NCBI GenBank assembly: GCA_002307235.1
Contig: DBTV01000040.1
Coordinates: 44,568-108,567, forward strand
Direction: 5' to 3'
Origin: Acidobacteriaceae bacterium UBA1307
GTDB lineage: Bacteria; Acidobacteriota; Terriglobia; Terriglobales; Acidobacteriaceae
Length of the DNA stretch: 64,000 bases
Shown here: in pieces, positions 18,437-25,609 of the stretch
How positions within the stretch are numbered: the first letter of the stretch is position 1
Layout: every line of letters begins with the position of its first letter
Notes under the pieces: generated by a model
Told to the model about the DNA's origin: nothing
Database searches by the model: none
The model's input: only the letters and a program-made list of their open reading frames with translations
Made by a program: the position numbers and the translations under genes

Positions 18437-18781
18437 ATGGAGACGCGCACCTACTCGACCTACATCATGGCGAGCCGCAGCCATACGCTGTACATCGGTG
18501 TCACCGGCGACCTGCACAAACGCGTCTTCGAACACAAGTGGCACCTGCGTGAGGGATTCACTGCGCACTACAACTGCGATCGCCTTGTCTGGTTTGAATC
18601 GCACAATGATGCTTCGGTCGCCATTGAACGCGAGAAGCAGTTGAAGGGCTGGCGGCGCGCGAAAAAGATCGCACTGATCGAGCAGAAGAATCCTGCATGG
18701 GTTGATCTCAGCCGCGACTGGTATGACGTTGAACCTGCGGATTTCCATCGTGCGTCTGACGCAAGGCAGCCAGTGCGTTAG
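18437..18781 (+). CDS. Small single-domain GIY-YIG nuclease
   Basis: 114 residues, nearly all a GIY-YIG nuclease domain: a first strand YSTYIMAS, second strand HTLYIGVTGDL, then KRVFEHK with the catalytic-type Arg, and AIEREKQLKGWRRAKK. Members of this stand-alone class are often labelled as excinuclease C subunit-like, but there is no UvrC context. It is bracketed by inverted R1 repeats (18317-18391 and 18798-18870), so the whole 554-bp unit resembles a compact mobile cassette with the nuclease as a candidate mobiliser; that role is inference. ATG 18437 opens the domain; no good ribosome-binding sequence is seen. Confidence 0.82.
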   Translation: METRTYSTYIMASRSHTLYIGVTGDLHKRVFEHKWHLREGFTAHYNCDRLVWFESHNDASVAIEREKQLKGWRRAKKIALIEQKNPAWVDLSRDWYDVEPADFHRASDARQPVR

Positions 18782-18797
18782 CGAAAAATCGCAAAAA

Positions 18798-18870
18798 GCA
18801 ACCGCAGATCCTTCGACTCACCACCCCCAAACTGAAAGACGTTTGGGGCCCCGTTCGCTCAGGATGACGA
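18798..18870 (-). repeat. R1 repeat, copy B (inverted, right of the GIY-YIG gene)
   Basis: Reverse complement of copy A over its length. Its hairpin is CCCCAAAC (18825-18832) / GTTTGGGG (18841-18848), so both arms differ from copy A at matching positions and pairing is kept. This compensatory change supports a selected stem. Confidence 0.8.
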
Positions 18871-18910
18871 CGCCTGGAGGGGTGGTGAGGTAAAGAATCA
18901 GGAGAAAAAC

Positions 18911-20164
18911 CTACAGCTTCACCAGCGGTTCGAACTCGTGATGGTGAAAGGCTTCGGCATTCTGTTCGAGTTCCGCGTCCCAGTGCTTGGGCTGGTAGAT
19001 GCAGCAGGGTTCGGGAGCCAGCGGGTCGCCGGTGAGGGCGTAGGCGCGGGCACGCGAGCCGCCGCAGATCTCCTTGAACTCGCAGGCGCCGCACTTGCCC
19101 TCGAGCTTGCCGGTGTCGCGCAGAGCCTTGAAGATCGGCGCTTCGCGATAGAGCTCGGCCAGAGGAATTTCCCGGATATTGCCCGCGTGAATCGGCAGAA
19201 AACCGCTCGGGTAGACGTTGCCGGTGTGCGAGATGAACATGAAGCCCTTGCCGTCGTTGACCCGGCGCGTGGCCCAGCCCATGTTGCGCGCATGCGGAGC
19301 CGCGCTCGGCGCGCCCGGCTCGTATTTTTCTGCCGTCGCGCCGGGGTAGCCGTGCAGCGCAGCGCCGGGATGACCGCCGGGGTGACCGCCCGGATGGCCG
19401 AACTTTTTCTCCTCAAGGTTGTTCTGCAACAGATAGCGCCGGTAGTGCATCGCCTCGGTGGTTTTCACCTGGAAGCTGGCGCGTTGCGAAAGCTCGTAGA
19501 TCTTGCCGAAGACCTGCTCGAACTCCTCGGCCGAAAGCAGGTCGTCGAGCTGGCCGCGACCGACGGGAACCAGAAAGAAGACATTCCACATCACGATGGA
19601 CTGCTTCTCGAACAGATCGCAGAGGGCGTCGAGATCGGCAACATTGTGACGGCTGACGGTGGTGTGCACCTGGATCGGCAGCCCGGCCTCGCCCGCCCAG
19701 CCAATCGCGTCCATGGTGCGCTGCCAGGCGCCGGGCAGACCGCGGAAGTTGTCGTGAATTTCAGGCGTTGAGCCGTCGAGCGAGATGCCGAGCCGGACCA
19801 CGCCGGCCTCCTTCATCTTGAAGATCGCCTCGCGGGTCAGCAGCGGCGTGGCGCTGGGCGTCACGGCAATGTGCACACCGAGCGCGGCCGCGTAACGGAT
19901 CAGCTCATAGATGTCGGCGCGCTTCATCGGGTCGCCGCCGGTGAACACGAAGATGGGAATCTTCATCGCCGCGATCTGGTCGATCAGGTTCTTGGCCTCG
20001 GCGGTGTTCAGCTCGTCGGGGTGCGCCAAGGGCTGCGCGGCGGCGCGGCAGTGCTTGCAGGCCAGGTCGCAGGACTGGGTAATCTCCCAGATGGCCAGAA
20101 ACGGGGTTTCGTCGTAGTTCAATGCACCGCGAGCGGGGATGTTCCGCATCGGTTCAAGCGGCAT
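18911..20164 (-). CDS. Radical SAM/SPASM-domain protein
   Basis: 417 residues. The radical SAM cluster motif is CDLACKHC (CX3CX2C) near residue 36, followed by FTGGDPMKR and RLGISLDGSTPEIHD. The C-terminus has a SPASM-like cysteine set GKCGACEFKEICGG plus PEPCCIYQP for auxiliary clusters. It resembles uncharacterised radical SAM/SPASM proteins related to haem- or peptide-modifying enzymes; the substrate is unknown. Between the two halves is an odd His/Gly/Pro-rich stretch with GHPG repeated three times. ATG 20164 has GGAGG five bases upstream. A CRP-like palindrome begins 123 bases upstream, and the haem and oxidase genes nearby hint at a role in anaerobic or redox metabolism. Confidence 0.85.
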   Translation of the reverse strand: MPLEPMRNIPARGALNYDETPFLAIWEITQSCDLACKHCRAAAQPLAHPDELNTAEAKNLIDQIAAMKIPIFVFTGGDPMKRADIYELIRYAAALGVHIAVTPSATPLLTREAIFKMKEAGVVRLGISLDGSTPEIHDNFRGLPGAWQRTMDAIGWAGEAGLPIQVHTTVSRHNVADLDALCDLFEKQSIVMWNVFFLVPVGRGQLDDLLSAEEFEQVFGKIYELSQRASFQVKTTEAMHYRRYLLQNNLEEKKFGHPGGHPGGHPGAALHGYPGATAEKYEPGAPSAAPHARNMGWATRRVNDGKGFMFISHTGNVYPSGFLPIHAGNIREIPLAELYREAPIFKALRDTGKLEGKCGACEFKEICGGSRARAYALTGDPLAPEPCCIYQPKHWDAELEQNAEAFHHHEFEPLVKL

Positions 20165-20539
20165 GGAGACCTCCAAAAAACGAATCGCGCGCGCCCGCCG
20201 AAAGCCGGGCACCGGGGAAGGCCGCGGGCGACAGTGCGGCTGCGCCATTCCTCCTCTAGAAGAGCAGCCGGGCGCGGGGGTTGGATGTGATTTAAATCAC
20301 CGCGGCAACGTTTCTCCTCCAGGTAAATCGATCCTGTTTCCCGCGCGCAAAAAAGTGCTAAAAAGAAGGGCCGCGATGCTCGCCAAACGAGAAATAGCGG
20401 GTCTATACTCGCATATCGGTCAAAAGACCGATTCGTGAATGTTGCACGGCGGCGCGTGATCCACCTCACCGGGCCTCTGCAATGGCTCCAGAGGGATCAG
20501 CACTCCGCCCCGCCGAGGCGCATGCGCGGGAGGTGTTGT
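20165..20539. promoter_or_regulatory. Divergent control region, radical SAM gene and usp gene
   Basis: 375 bases. It holds the CRP-like palindrome at 20286, an AT-rich patch around 20340-20370, and a TATACT that could be a -10 box at 20404-20409 for the plus-strand usp gene. No gene is seen. Confidence 0.45.
20286..20301. promoter_or_regulatory. CRP/FNR-type operator upstream of radical SAM gene and usp
   Basis: TGTGATTTAAATCACC contains the perfect palindrome GTGATTTAAATCAC (20287-20300). It begins 123 bases upstream of the radical SAM start and ends 240 bases before the usp start. Confidence 0.65.
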
Positions 20540-21499
20540 ATGGCATCTGCCTTCAAGCCTGGATGGAGCAAACCGTCCACTCTCTTGTTCGCCTCCGAGG
20601 TTCCAGCCAACGAAAAAGCCTTTGCCTTTGCACTGGCGCAGGCAAAGGATTTTGGCGCGGAACTGATTCTCTTTCACGCCTATGACACGCTGGTTGTCGC
20701 TGCTTCCGAGACCTCCGGCGTTCGTTATTACGACTATGCCGCCGCCGCGCTGACGGAAAAGAAACAGATGGAGCCGCTGGCGGCGCGGGCGCAGGCCGCC
20801 GGGGTGCCGTGCGAGATCGTGGTTCGCCCGGGGCTGGCCGCCGATCAGATTCTCTCCTTTGTGCGTGAGCGCACGGTGGACCGGATCGTGATGGGCACAC
20901 ACTCGCCGGGCCCGATCGGCAAGCTGCTGGTGGGTTCGGTGGCCGAGGCTGTGCTGCGTACCGCGCAGATTCCCGTCTACATCGTCGGCCCGGATGTGGT
21001 CGAAGGCAGCCTGCGCAACTACGCCACGCACACGATTCTGTGCGCCACCAGCATGCTTGGTTCCAGCTCGATTGTGGTGAGCTTTGCCGCAGAGCTGGCG
21101 GCCCAGCATCAGGCGCGTCTAATTCTTCAGCACGTGATCCGGCCGCAGGACCGCGCCGAGGTGCTGGCCAACCGTTCGATGGAAGATCTGGAACAGGAGA
21201 TGATCAAGCTGGTTCCCGAGCGGCTGCGCGCAAAGCTCGCCATTCAAACCATTGTGGTTCCGGGCGATCCGACCGAGGAACTGCTTTACCAGAGCCGCGC
21301 CCAGCAGGCCGATCTGATCGTGCTCGGCGCGCAGGGGGCCTCGGCCTTTGCAGCGATTACCCGCCACGGGGTCGTCTACAAGGTGCTGGCGCACGCCTAC
21401 TGCCCGGTGATCACCCTGTCGCCGGTGGTGCTCGAGGCCTGCGGTTCCAAGACGGAAAAGACCGGCCCGGCCGCCGAGTATATCTCTGGCGTGATTTAA
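20540..21499 (+). CDS. Tandem universal stress protein
   Basis: 319 residues made of two UspA-like alpha/beta domains (about 12-155 and 165-305). The first has the nucleotide-loop pattern GTHSPGPIGKLLVGSVAE, compatible with ATP binding; the second has a degenerate loop GAQGASAFAAITRHGVVYKV and may not bind ATP. Usp proteins are soluble and induced by stress, hypoxia or respiratory arrest. ATG 20540 follows GGGAGG at six bases; I reject the longer in-frame start at 20435. It shares its upstream region, with a CRP-like site, with the radical SAM gene. Confidence 0.9.
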   Translation: MASAFKPGWSKPSTLLFASEVPANEKAFAFALAQAKDFGAELILFHAYDTLVVAASETSGVRYYDYAAAALTEKKQMEPLAARAQAAGVPCEIVVRPGLAADQILSFVRERTVDRIVMGTHSPGPIGKLLVGSVAEAVLRTAQIPVYIVGPDVVEGSLRNYATHTILCATSMLGSSSIVVSFAAELAAQHQARLILQHVIRPQDRAEVLANRSMEDLEQEMIKLVPERLRAKLAIQTIVVPGDPTEELLYQSRAQQADLIVLGAQGASAFAAITRHGVVYKVLAHAYCPVITLSPVVLEACGSKTEKTGPAAEYISGVI

Positions 21500-21522
21500 C
21501 TTGCGCTAGAAAACCTACTCAC

Positions 21523-21557
21523 GTTGCGCTCTCCTCCGGGAGGGCGCAACGCGCGTT
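21523..21557 (+). terminator. Terminator after the usp gene
   Basis: GTTGCGC (21523-21529) pairs with GCGCAAC (21544-21550), extended inward by a wobble pair and CTCC/GGAG around a TCCG loop. TTTT follows at 21555-21558. Confidence 0.65.
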
Positions 21558-21701
21558 TTATGCCGTCTTTACAGCCTTTGCGGCGATTTGCGCGTATACT
21601 TAGCCCCAAGACAGCGCGCGGGCTTGGCGCTGCTCCAAGTGGGGTGCGTCTTCCGTCAGGATTCGGGCTCACTTTCGATCGCTTTGCCGCCATCGTCCCT
21701 T

Positions 21702-22604
21702 GTGCGCTGGCGTGCCGTGGCACGCGTGCTGCGAAGTCCCCTGGACGCACTCGGATGCGTACTGTATCCCACCCTTTGCGCCCTGTGCCAGACCCCTCTG
21801 CCGCGCTTTGAACGCGCGCCGGTCTGTGAACATTGCTGGGCCGAAATCGCCCGCGAAAAAAGCGCGGTCTGCCATCGCTGTGGCGATCTTTCCGACCTTC
21901 CCGCCGCCTCTTTTTCCGCCTCCGAAATTCTTTGCCGCACCTGTCGGCTGGCTCCGCCGCCCTTCCGTCGCGCCGTCGCCTACGGGCCCTATGAGGGCCG
22001 GATGCGCGATGCGATTCGCGCGTTGAAGTACGATGGGCTGCGCCCGGTGGCGCACAGGCTCGGCGCCATGCTGGCGTTGGCGATGGAGAAGCTGGATGGC
22101 GAAGCGCCCTTCGCGCTGCTGGTGGTGCCGGTGCCGCTGCATCGGGCCAAGCATGCGCAACGGGGCTTCAATCAGGCGCGGTTGCTGGCGATCGCCGCCA
22201 TTGCCGCGCTGCGCAAACAGGATTCGCGCTGGAGCCTCAAGCTGGCTCCGCGCACGCTTTTACGCCAGCGCGCCACCGAGACGCAGGCGGGACTGACGCC
22301 GCACCAACGTCGGCAGAATCTGCGCGGAGCCTTCGCGGTCGCTGATCCCAGTGCGGTCAAGGCGAAGAAAATCCTGTTGATTGACGATATTTTGACTACG
22401 GGCGCGACGGCGCGTGAGGCTGCGGTTGCCTTGCGCCGGGCTGGGGCGGATGAGGTCTGGGTGGCCACTCTGGCGCGCGCGCACCGGCTTTCCGATGTTT
22501 CGGAACAACAAACAACGGACGCGGGTCCGTTGCCAAAAATCCGGTGGACTGAACCGGATCGAAGAGTACGCAGGGATTCATTGCAAGACCATCCATCTTT
22601 TTGA
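21702..22604 (+). CDS. ComF family phosphoribosyltransferase-like protein
   Basis: About 300 residues. A four-cysteine zinc-ribbon region (CALC, CEHC, CHRC, CRTC) opens the protein, then a PRTase-type domain with VVPVPLHRAKHAQRGFNQA and the PRPP loop ILLIDDILTTGATAREA. ComF proteins are linked to DNA uptake or recombination in naturally competent bacteria. The start is uncertain: no ATG precedes the conserved part, so I use GTG 21702, with GTG 21717 or TTG 21588 as alternatives. A TATACT sequence at 21594-21599 could be the promoter -10 box, which would exclude the TTG start. The HNH gene follows 13 bases later. Confidence 0.82.
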   Translation: MRWRAVARVLRSPLDALGCVLYPTLCALCQTPLPRFERAPVCEHCWAEIAREKSAVCHRCGDLSDLPAASFSASEILCRTCRLAPPPFRRAVAYGPYEGRMRDAIRALKYDGLRPVAHRLGAMLALAMEKLDGEAPFALLVVPVPLHRAKHAQRGFNQARLLAIAAIAALRKQDSRWSLKLAPRTLLRQRATETQAGLTPHQRRQNLRGAFAVADPSAVKAKKILLIDDILTTGATAREAAVALRRAGADEVWVATLARAHRLSDVSEQQTTDAGPLPKIRWTEPDRRVRRDSLQDHPSF

Positions 22605-22617
22605 CGAGGGAAAAAGG

Positions 22618-23232
22618 ATGTCGCTGGGAAAAGCCATGATTCATGCTCGGAAGCAAAAAGCCATCGCCAAGGCCGCGGTCCGTTGCGGTCCGGGCACTGC
22701 TGTCACCTCCAACCAGATGCTGCAGATGCCGGTGCTGGTGCTCAACGCATCCTATGAGCCGATCAACATCTGCGGCGCGCGCCGGGCACTGGTGCTGGTG
22801 CTCAAGGGCGTGGCGCGCACGGAAGAGGAACTGGGCACGACGCTGCATGCGCAGCACAATCGCGTGGCCATGCCCTCGGTGATCCGGCTGCTCGAATACC
22901 GCCGGATTCCTTACCAGACGCGCGCGCTGTCGCGAAAGAATATTCTGCTGCGCGACCGCAATACCTGCCAATACTGCGGCATAGCGCTGGCGCCGGGCGA
23001 GTTGACGCTCGACCACGTGATTCCTCGCTCGCGTGGCGGCACCTCGACCTGGGAAAATCTGGTGGCCTGCTGCCATGAGTGCAACCGGCGCAAGGGCAAC
23101 CGCATGCTGAACGAGATCGACGACATGAAGCTGATGCGCGAGCCGCGCCCCTTTTCGCTGCACACCAGCCGCCAGATCATGCGCGCGCTCGGCCGCAGCG
23201 ACGACCGCTGGCGCAAGTACCTTTTCTATTAG
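22618..23232 (+). CDS. HNH endonuclease-family protein
   Basis: 204 residues. An N-terminal region (VLVLNASYEPINICGARRALVL) of the type common in bacterial HNH proteins of unknown role precedes the nuclease motif: CQYCG near residue 119, then LDHVIPRSRGG, and CHECNRRKGN, which supplies zinc cysteines and catalytic His/Asn. These chromosomal single-copy HNH proteins are widespread and not obviously mobile. ATG 22618 has GAGGG seven bases upstream. Its TAG stop is the first part of an R2-type repeat that also forms the terminator. Confidence 0.88.
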   Translation: MSLGKAMIHARKQKAIAKAAVRCGPGTAVTSNQMLQMPVLVLNASYEPINICGARRALVLVLKGVARTEEELGTTLHAQHNRVAMPSVIRLLEYRRIPYQTRALSRKNILLRDRNTCQYCGIALAPGELTLDHVIPRSRGGTSTWENLVACCHECNRRKGNRMLNEIDDMKLMREPRPFSLHTSRQIMRALGRSDDRWRKYLFY

Positions 23233-23269
23233 GGAACAGGGCACCGTCGATTCGCTGTTCCCTGTTTTT
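23231..23269 (+). terminator. Terminator built from an R2-type repeat
   Basis: AGGGAACAG (23231-23239) pairs with CTGTTCCCT (23255-23263); TTTTT follows at 23265-23269. The stem begins inside the TAG stop codon of the HNH gene. Confidence 0.7.
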
Positions 23270-23365
23270 CCGCTTTGATCTTCCGCCATGGACGCGTAAA
23301 ATCGGTCGCAACTCTTTGCCACAGGATCGGGTGTGCGTATCGCCCGTTCGCACGTGGGAGACGCG

Positions 23366-24433
23366 ATGCGCCATGGATGGTTGGGCACTGTGCTGCTGGC
23401 TTCGGCCGCGCTTCTGCCTGCAGAAACGCCAATAACGGTGGAAGCCCTGACGCAGCTTTTGGCCGCGCAAAATATCGCTCAGAAAAAAGACGCGGCCCTG
23501 GCCGACAAGCTGGCCAGGATGGAGTTGAGCGAGCGGCTGAGTGCGGCCGAACTCGGACGGCTCGAAACGCGCTTTCAACCAAAGGAAAAAACCGCGCAGA
23601 TGCTGGAGTTGTTGGCCGACCGGTCGGCGTTTCTCGCTTTGCCGAAGGCCGAGATTCTTGCACGCCCCATGCCGGACCACAGGCAACTACAGAATCAGTG
23701 GGATCATGTTGTGCACGATACCGCAAACGCTCTGCGCCAGCTTCCCAACTTCATGGCCACGCGCGCGACGCGCGGCTATGACAATGTTCCCAACACCTAC
23801 GATTCAGACTTCGCCCTGCGTCCAAGGTCCGAATATCGACAGAGGGTCACCTATCGCGATGGACACGATGCGCCCGATACGCCGCGGGAACAACAACCCT
23901 TGGTGCAGGGACTGCTCTCATCCGGTGAGTTTGGAGGGTTGCTGTTGCAGGTGCTCCACGACATTCCCTCCGGCACATTGCGCTGGGGCCACTGGGAGAG
24001 CACGGATGCGGGCGATGTGATGGTGCTGCGCTACGAGATTCCAGCCAATGCATCGCACTTCCACGTGCAATATTTCTGCTGCTCGTTTACGCACGAGGAA
24101 AGCCACAATTTTGACTTTGCTCCCTATGCGGGCGCGCCTGCCTATCACGGAGAAATCGCCATCGATCCCAACAATGGCGATCTGCGCCGGCTAACGGTCG
24201 TGGGCGATTTTCTTCCCGTCGACGCGCTTCGGCAAGGTGGCATCGCCATCGATTACCGCCGCGTGGAGATTGGCGGAAAAAGCTATCTCTGTCCGGTGCA
24301 CAGCGTGGCGCTGCTGACCGTCAAGGCCCGGCAGAGGCGCAGTCTGAAGCAGGTGGATCTGCTCTGGATCAACGAGGTGCGCTTCAGCGACTATCACCGT
24401 CTGGGCGCCGAGGTGCGCATTCTTCCCGACTAA
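23366..24433 (+). CDS. Secreted acidobacterial protein of unknown function
   Basis: 355 residues with a signal peptide (MRHGWLGTVLLASAALLPA). No family can be named. The first third after the signal is helical (VEALTQLLAAQNIAQKKDAALADKLA); the rest is strand-rich with a beta-meander character (FHVQYFCCSFTHE, AYHGEIAIDPNNGDLRRLTV). Its end, WINEVRFSDYHRLGAEVRIL, resembles the end of the facing gene at 24547 (IKYSDYKRFGSTVRIL), so both may belong to one LolA-like or outer-membrane-lipoprotein-sorting-like fold. ATG 23366 follows GGGAGA; GTG 23333 is an alternative start. Confidence 0.65.
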   Translation: MRHGWLGTVLLASAALLPAETPITVEALTQLLAAQNIAQKKDAALADKLARMELSERLSAAELGRLETRFQPKEKTAQMLELLADRSAFLALPKAEILARPMPDHRQLQNQWDHVVHDTANALRQLPNFMATRATRGYDNVPNTYDSDFALRPRSEYRQRVTYRDGHDAPDTPREQQPLVQGLLSSGEFGGLLLQVLHDIPSGTLRWGHWESTDAGDVMVLRYEIPANASHFHVQYFCCSFTHEESHNFDFAPYAGAPAYHGEIAIDPNNGDLRRLTVVGDFLPVDALRQGGIAIDYRRVEIGGKSYLCPVHSVALLTVKARQRRSLKQVDLLWINEVRFSDYHRLGAEVRILPD

Positions 24434-24440
24434 GGACCTG

Positions 24441-24508
24441 GGCAGGCTTTCGACTCACCACCCCCAGGCTAAAGAAAACGCCGGGAGCCCTGTTCGCTCA
24501 GGAGGACC
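24441..24508 (-). repeat. R1 repeat, copy C (inverted, partly decayed)
   Basis: On the minus strand it reads CTCCTGAGCGAACAGGG, then GGCGTTTTCTTTAGCCTGGG, then GGTGAGTCGAAAGCCTGCCC. The stem is less complete than in copies A, B and D. It lies between two convergent genes. Confidence 0.7.
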
Positions 24509-24546
24509 CGCCTTATCACCTTGATCTCGATACTGCCAATTGCCGC

Positions 24547-25386
24547 TTACTTCTTCGGTTCAGCAACCTCTTCGCTGCCATCGAGAATGCGGACGGTCGA
24601 GCCGAAGCGTTTGTAGTCAGAGTATTTGATGGTCTGGCGCAGGTGTACGTCTTGCGCCATATAGCCGTTGCCACCGGCAAAGTGCAGCAGCCCCTCGCCC
24701 TTGGTGTAGACCGGGAACCAGTATTCGCCGTCGACCTGTTGCCGCCAGGTGGTGAAGGGCGGATGCAGATCTTCGCTGCCCTTGCGGGTATCGTCGGGAA
24801 CCATGCGGCCGTTGGTGACGACGATCTGCAGGTCGGTGGCGTCGACCCAGATGCGGCCCTGAAAGTAGCGTTTCTTCTTCTCGATCTTTTTCGGATCAAC
24901 AGAGAAGACATAGCAGTCGACCTCATCGACCTGCTGGCGGCCAACATACTTCACGTCGTACTGCGCAATCTCTTCGGTGGTGAGCACGAAAGGGTAGCCG
25001 TGCTGAATGTCGTGAAGGTCCGAGGGGGAGATGGAGATCTGGCGCAGCGAGTTCTGCGGCGCGTAGACGGTCTTTTCCGTGCGGCGGCCGGTCGAGTCGA
25101 AGACCACATCGTCCACCATGTAATACTCGCCGGAGACCTTGTTGTCGTCGTCGATCTCTTGAATGCGCGCGGTGCGCCGATAGGTATAGTTGCCGAGGGC
25201 CTTCTGGAAGGCGCTTTCCCGGGCGGCGAATTTCTGAATGATCTCTTCGGCGGGAACGGCGGGCGGAGCAACGTTCATGTGCCCAAAGCCTGCATCGGGC
25301 GGCATGGGCGTCAACGAGTCCTTGTTTTGCGCCAGCGCCGGAAGGGCAAGGATGAGCAGCAAGAGCAGAGGGCCGAGGTACTTCAT
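24547..25386 (-). CDS. Secreted LolA-like protein of unknown function
   Basis: 279 residues: signal peptide (MKYLGPLLLLLILALPALAQ), then a helical segment AEEIIQKFAARESAFQKAL and a series of long strands (YTYRRTARIQEID, EYYMVDDVVFDSTGRRTEKTV, YDVKYVGRQQVDEVDCYVFSVDP, RYFQGRIWVDATDLQIVV). This pattern fits outer-membrane lipoprotein-sorting-like proteins common in acidobacteria, probably binding a lipid or other ligand in the periplasm. ATG 25386 has AGGAG six bases upstream. It converges on the 23366 gene, to which its C-terminus is similar. Confidence 0.7.
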   Translation of the reverse strand: MKYLGPLLLLLILALPALAQNKDSLTPMPPDAGFGHMNVAPPAVPAEEIIQKFAARESAFQKALGNYTYRRTARIQEIDDDNKVSGEYYMVDDVVFDSTGRRTEKTVYAPQNSLRQISISPSDLHDIQHGYPFVLTTEEIAQYDVKYVGRQQVDEVDCYVFSVDPKKIEKKKRYFQGRIWVDATDLQIVVTNGRMVPDDTRKGSEDLHPPFTTWRQQVDGEYWFPVYTKGEGLLHFAGGNGYMAQDVHLRQTIKYSDYKRFGSTVRILDGSEEVAEPKK

Positions 25387-25609
25387 TCGATTCTCCTGTG
25401 TGCAACGGTCTGGCCGCATGGTTGCCTTCCCTTGTACAACTTTAGACGGATGGACAGCGTGAGGGGAAGTCTTCGAGAGTAAAGAGGACTTTGGCCGCTT
25501 CGTCACGCAAGCCAAAGAACAAGCACCCACTTCAGGATGCCCGGGCCCCTTCCGCAAGCGAAATGACACAAGCCTTTCCTGCTAGATTGACCAGGAGAAT
25601 TGCAGTTTC

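Noticed and set aside
20435..20539. Longer N-terminus for the universal stress protein
   Set aside because: The added residues resemble no Usp sequence, and the GGGAGG site clearly serves the ATG at 20540.
22618..23232. The HNH gene as a homing endonuclease or mobile nuclease
   Set aside because: It sits between ordinary genes without intron, intein or terminal repeats, and its N-terminal extension is that of the common chromosomal HNH family.
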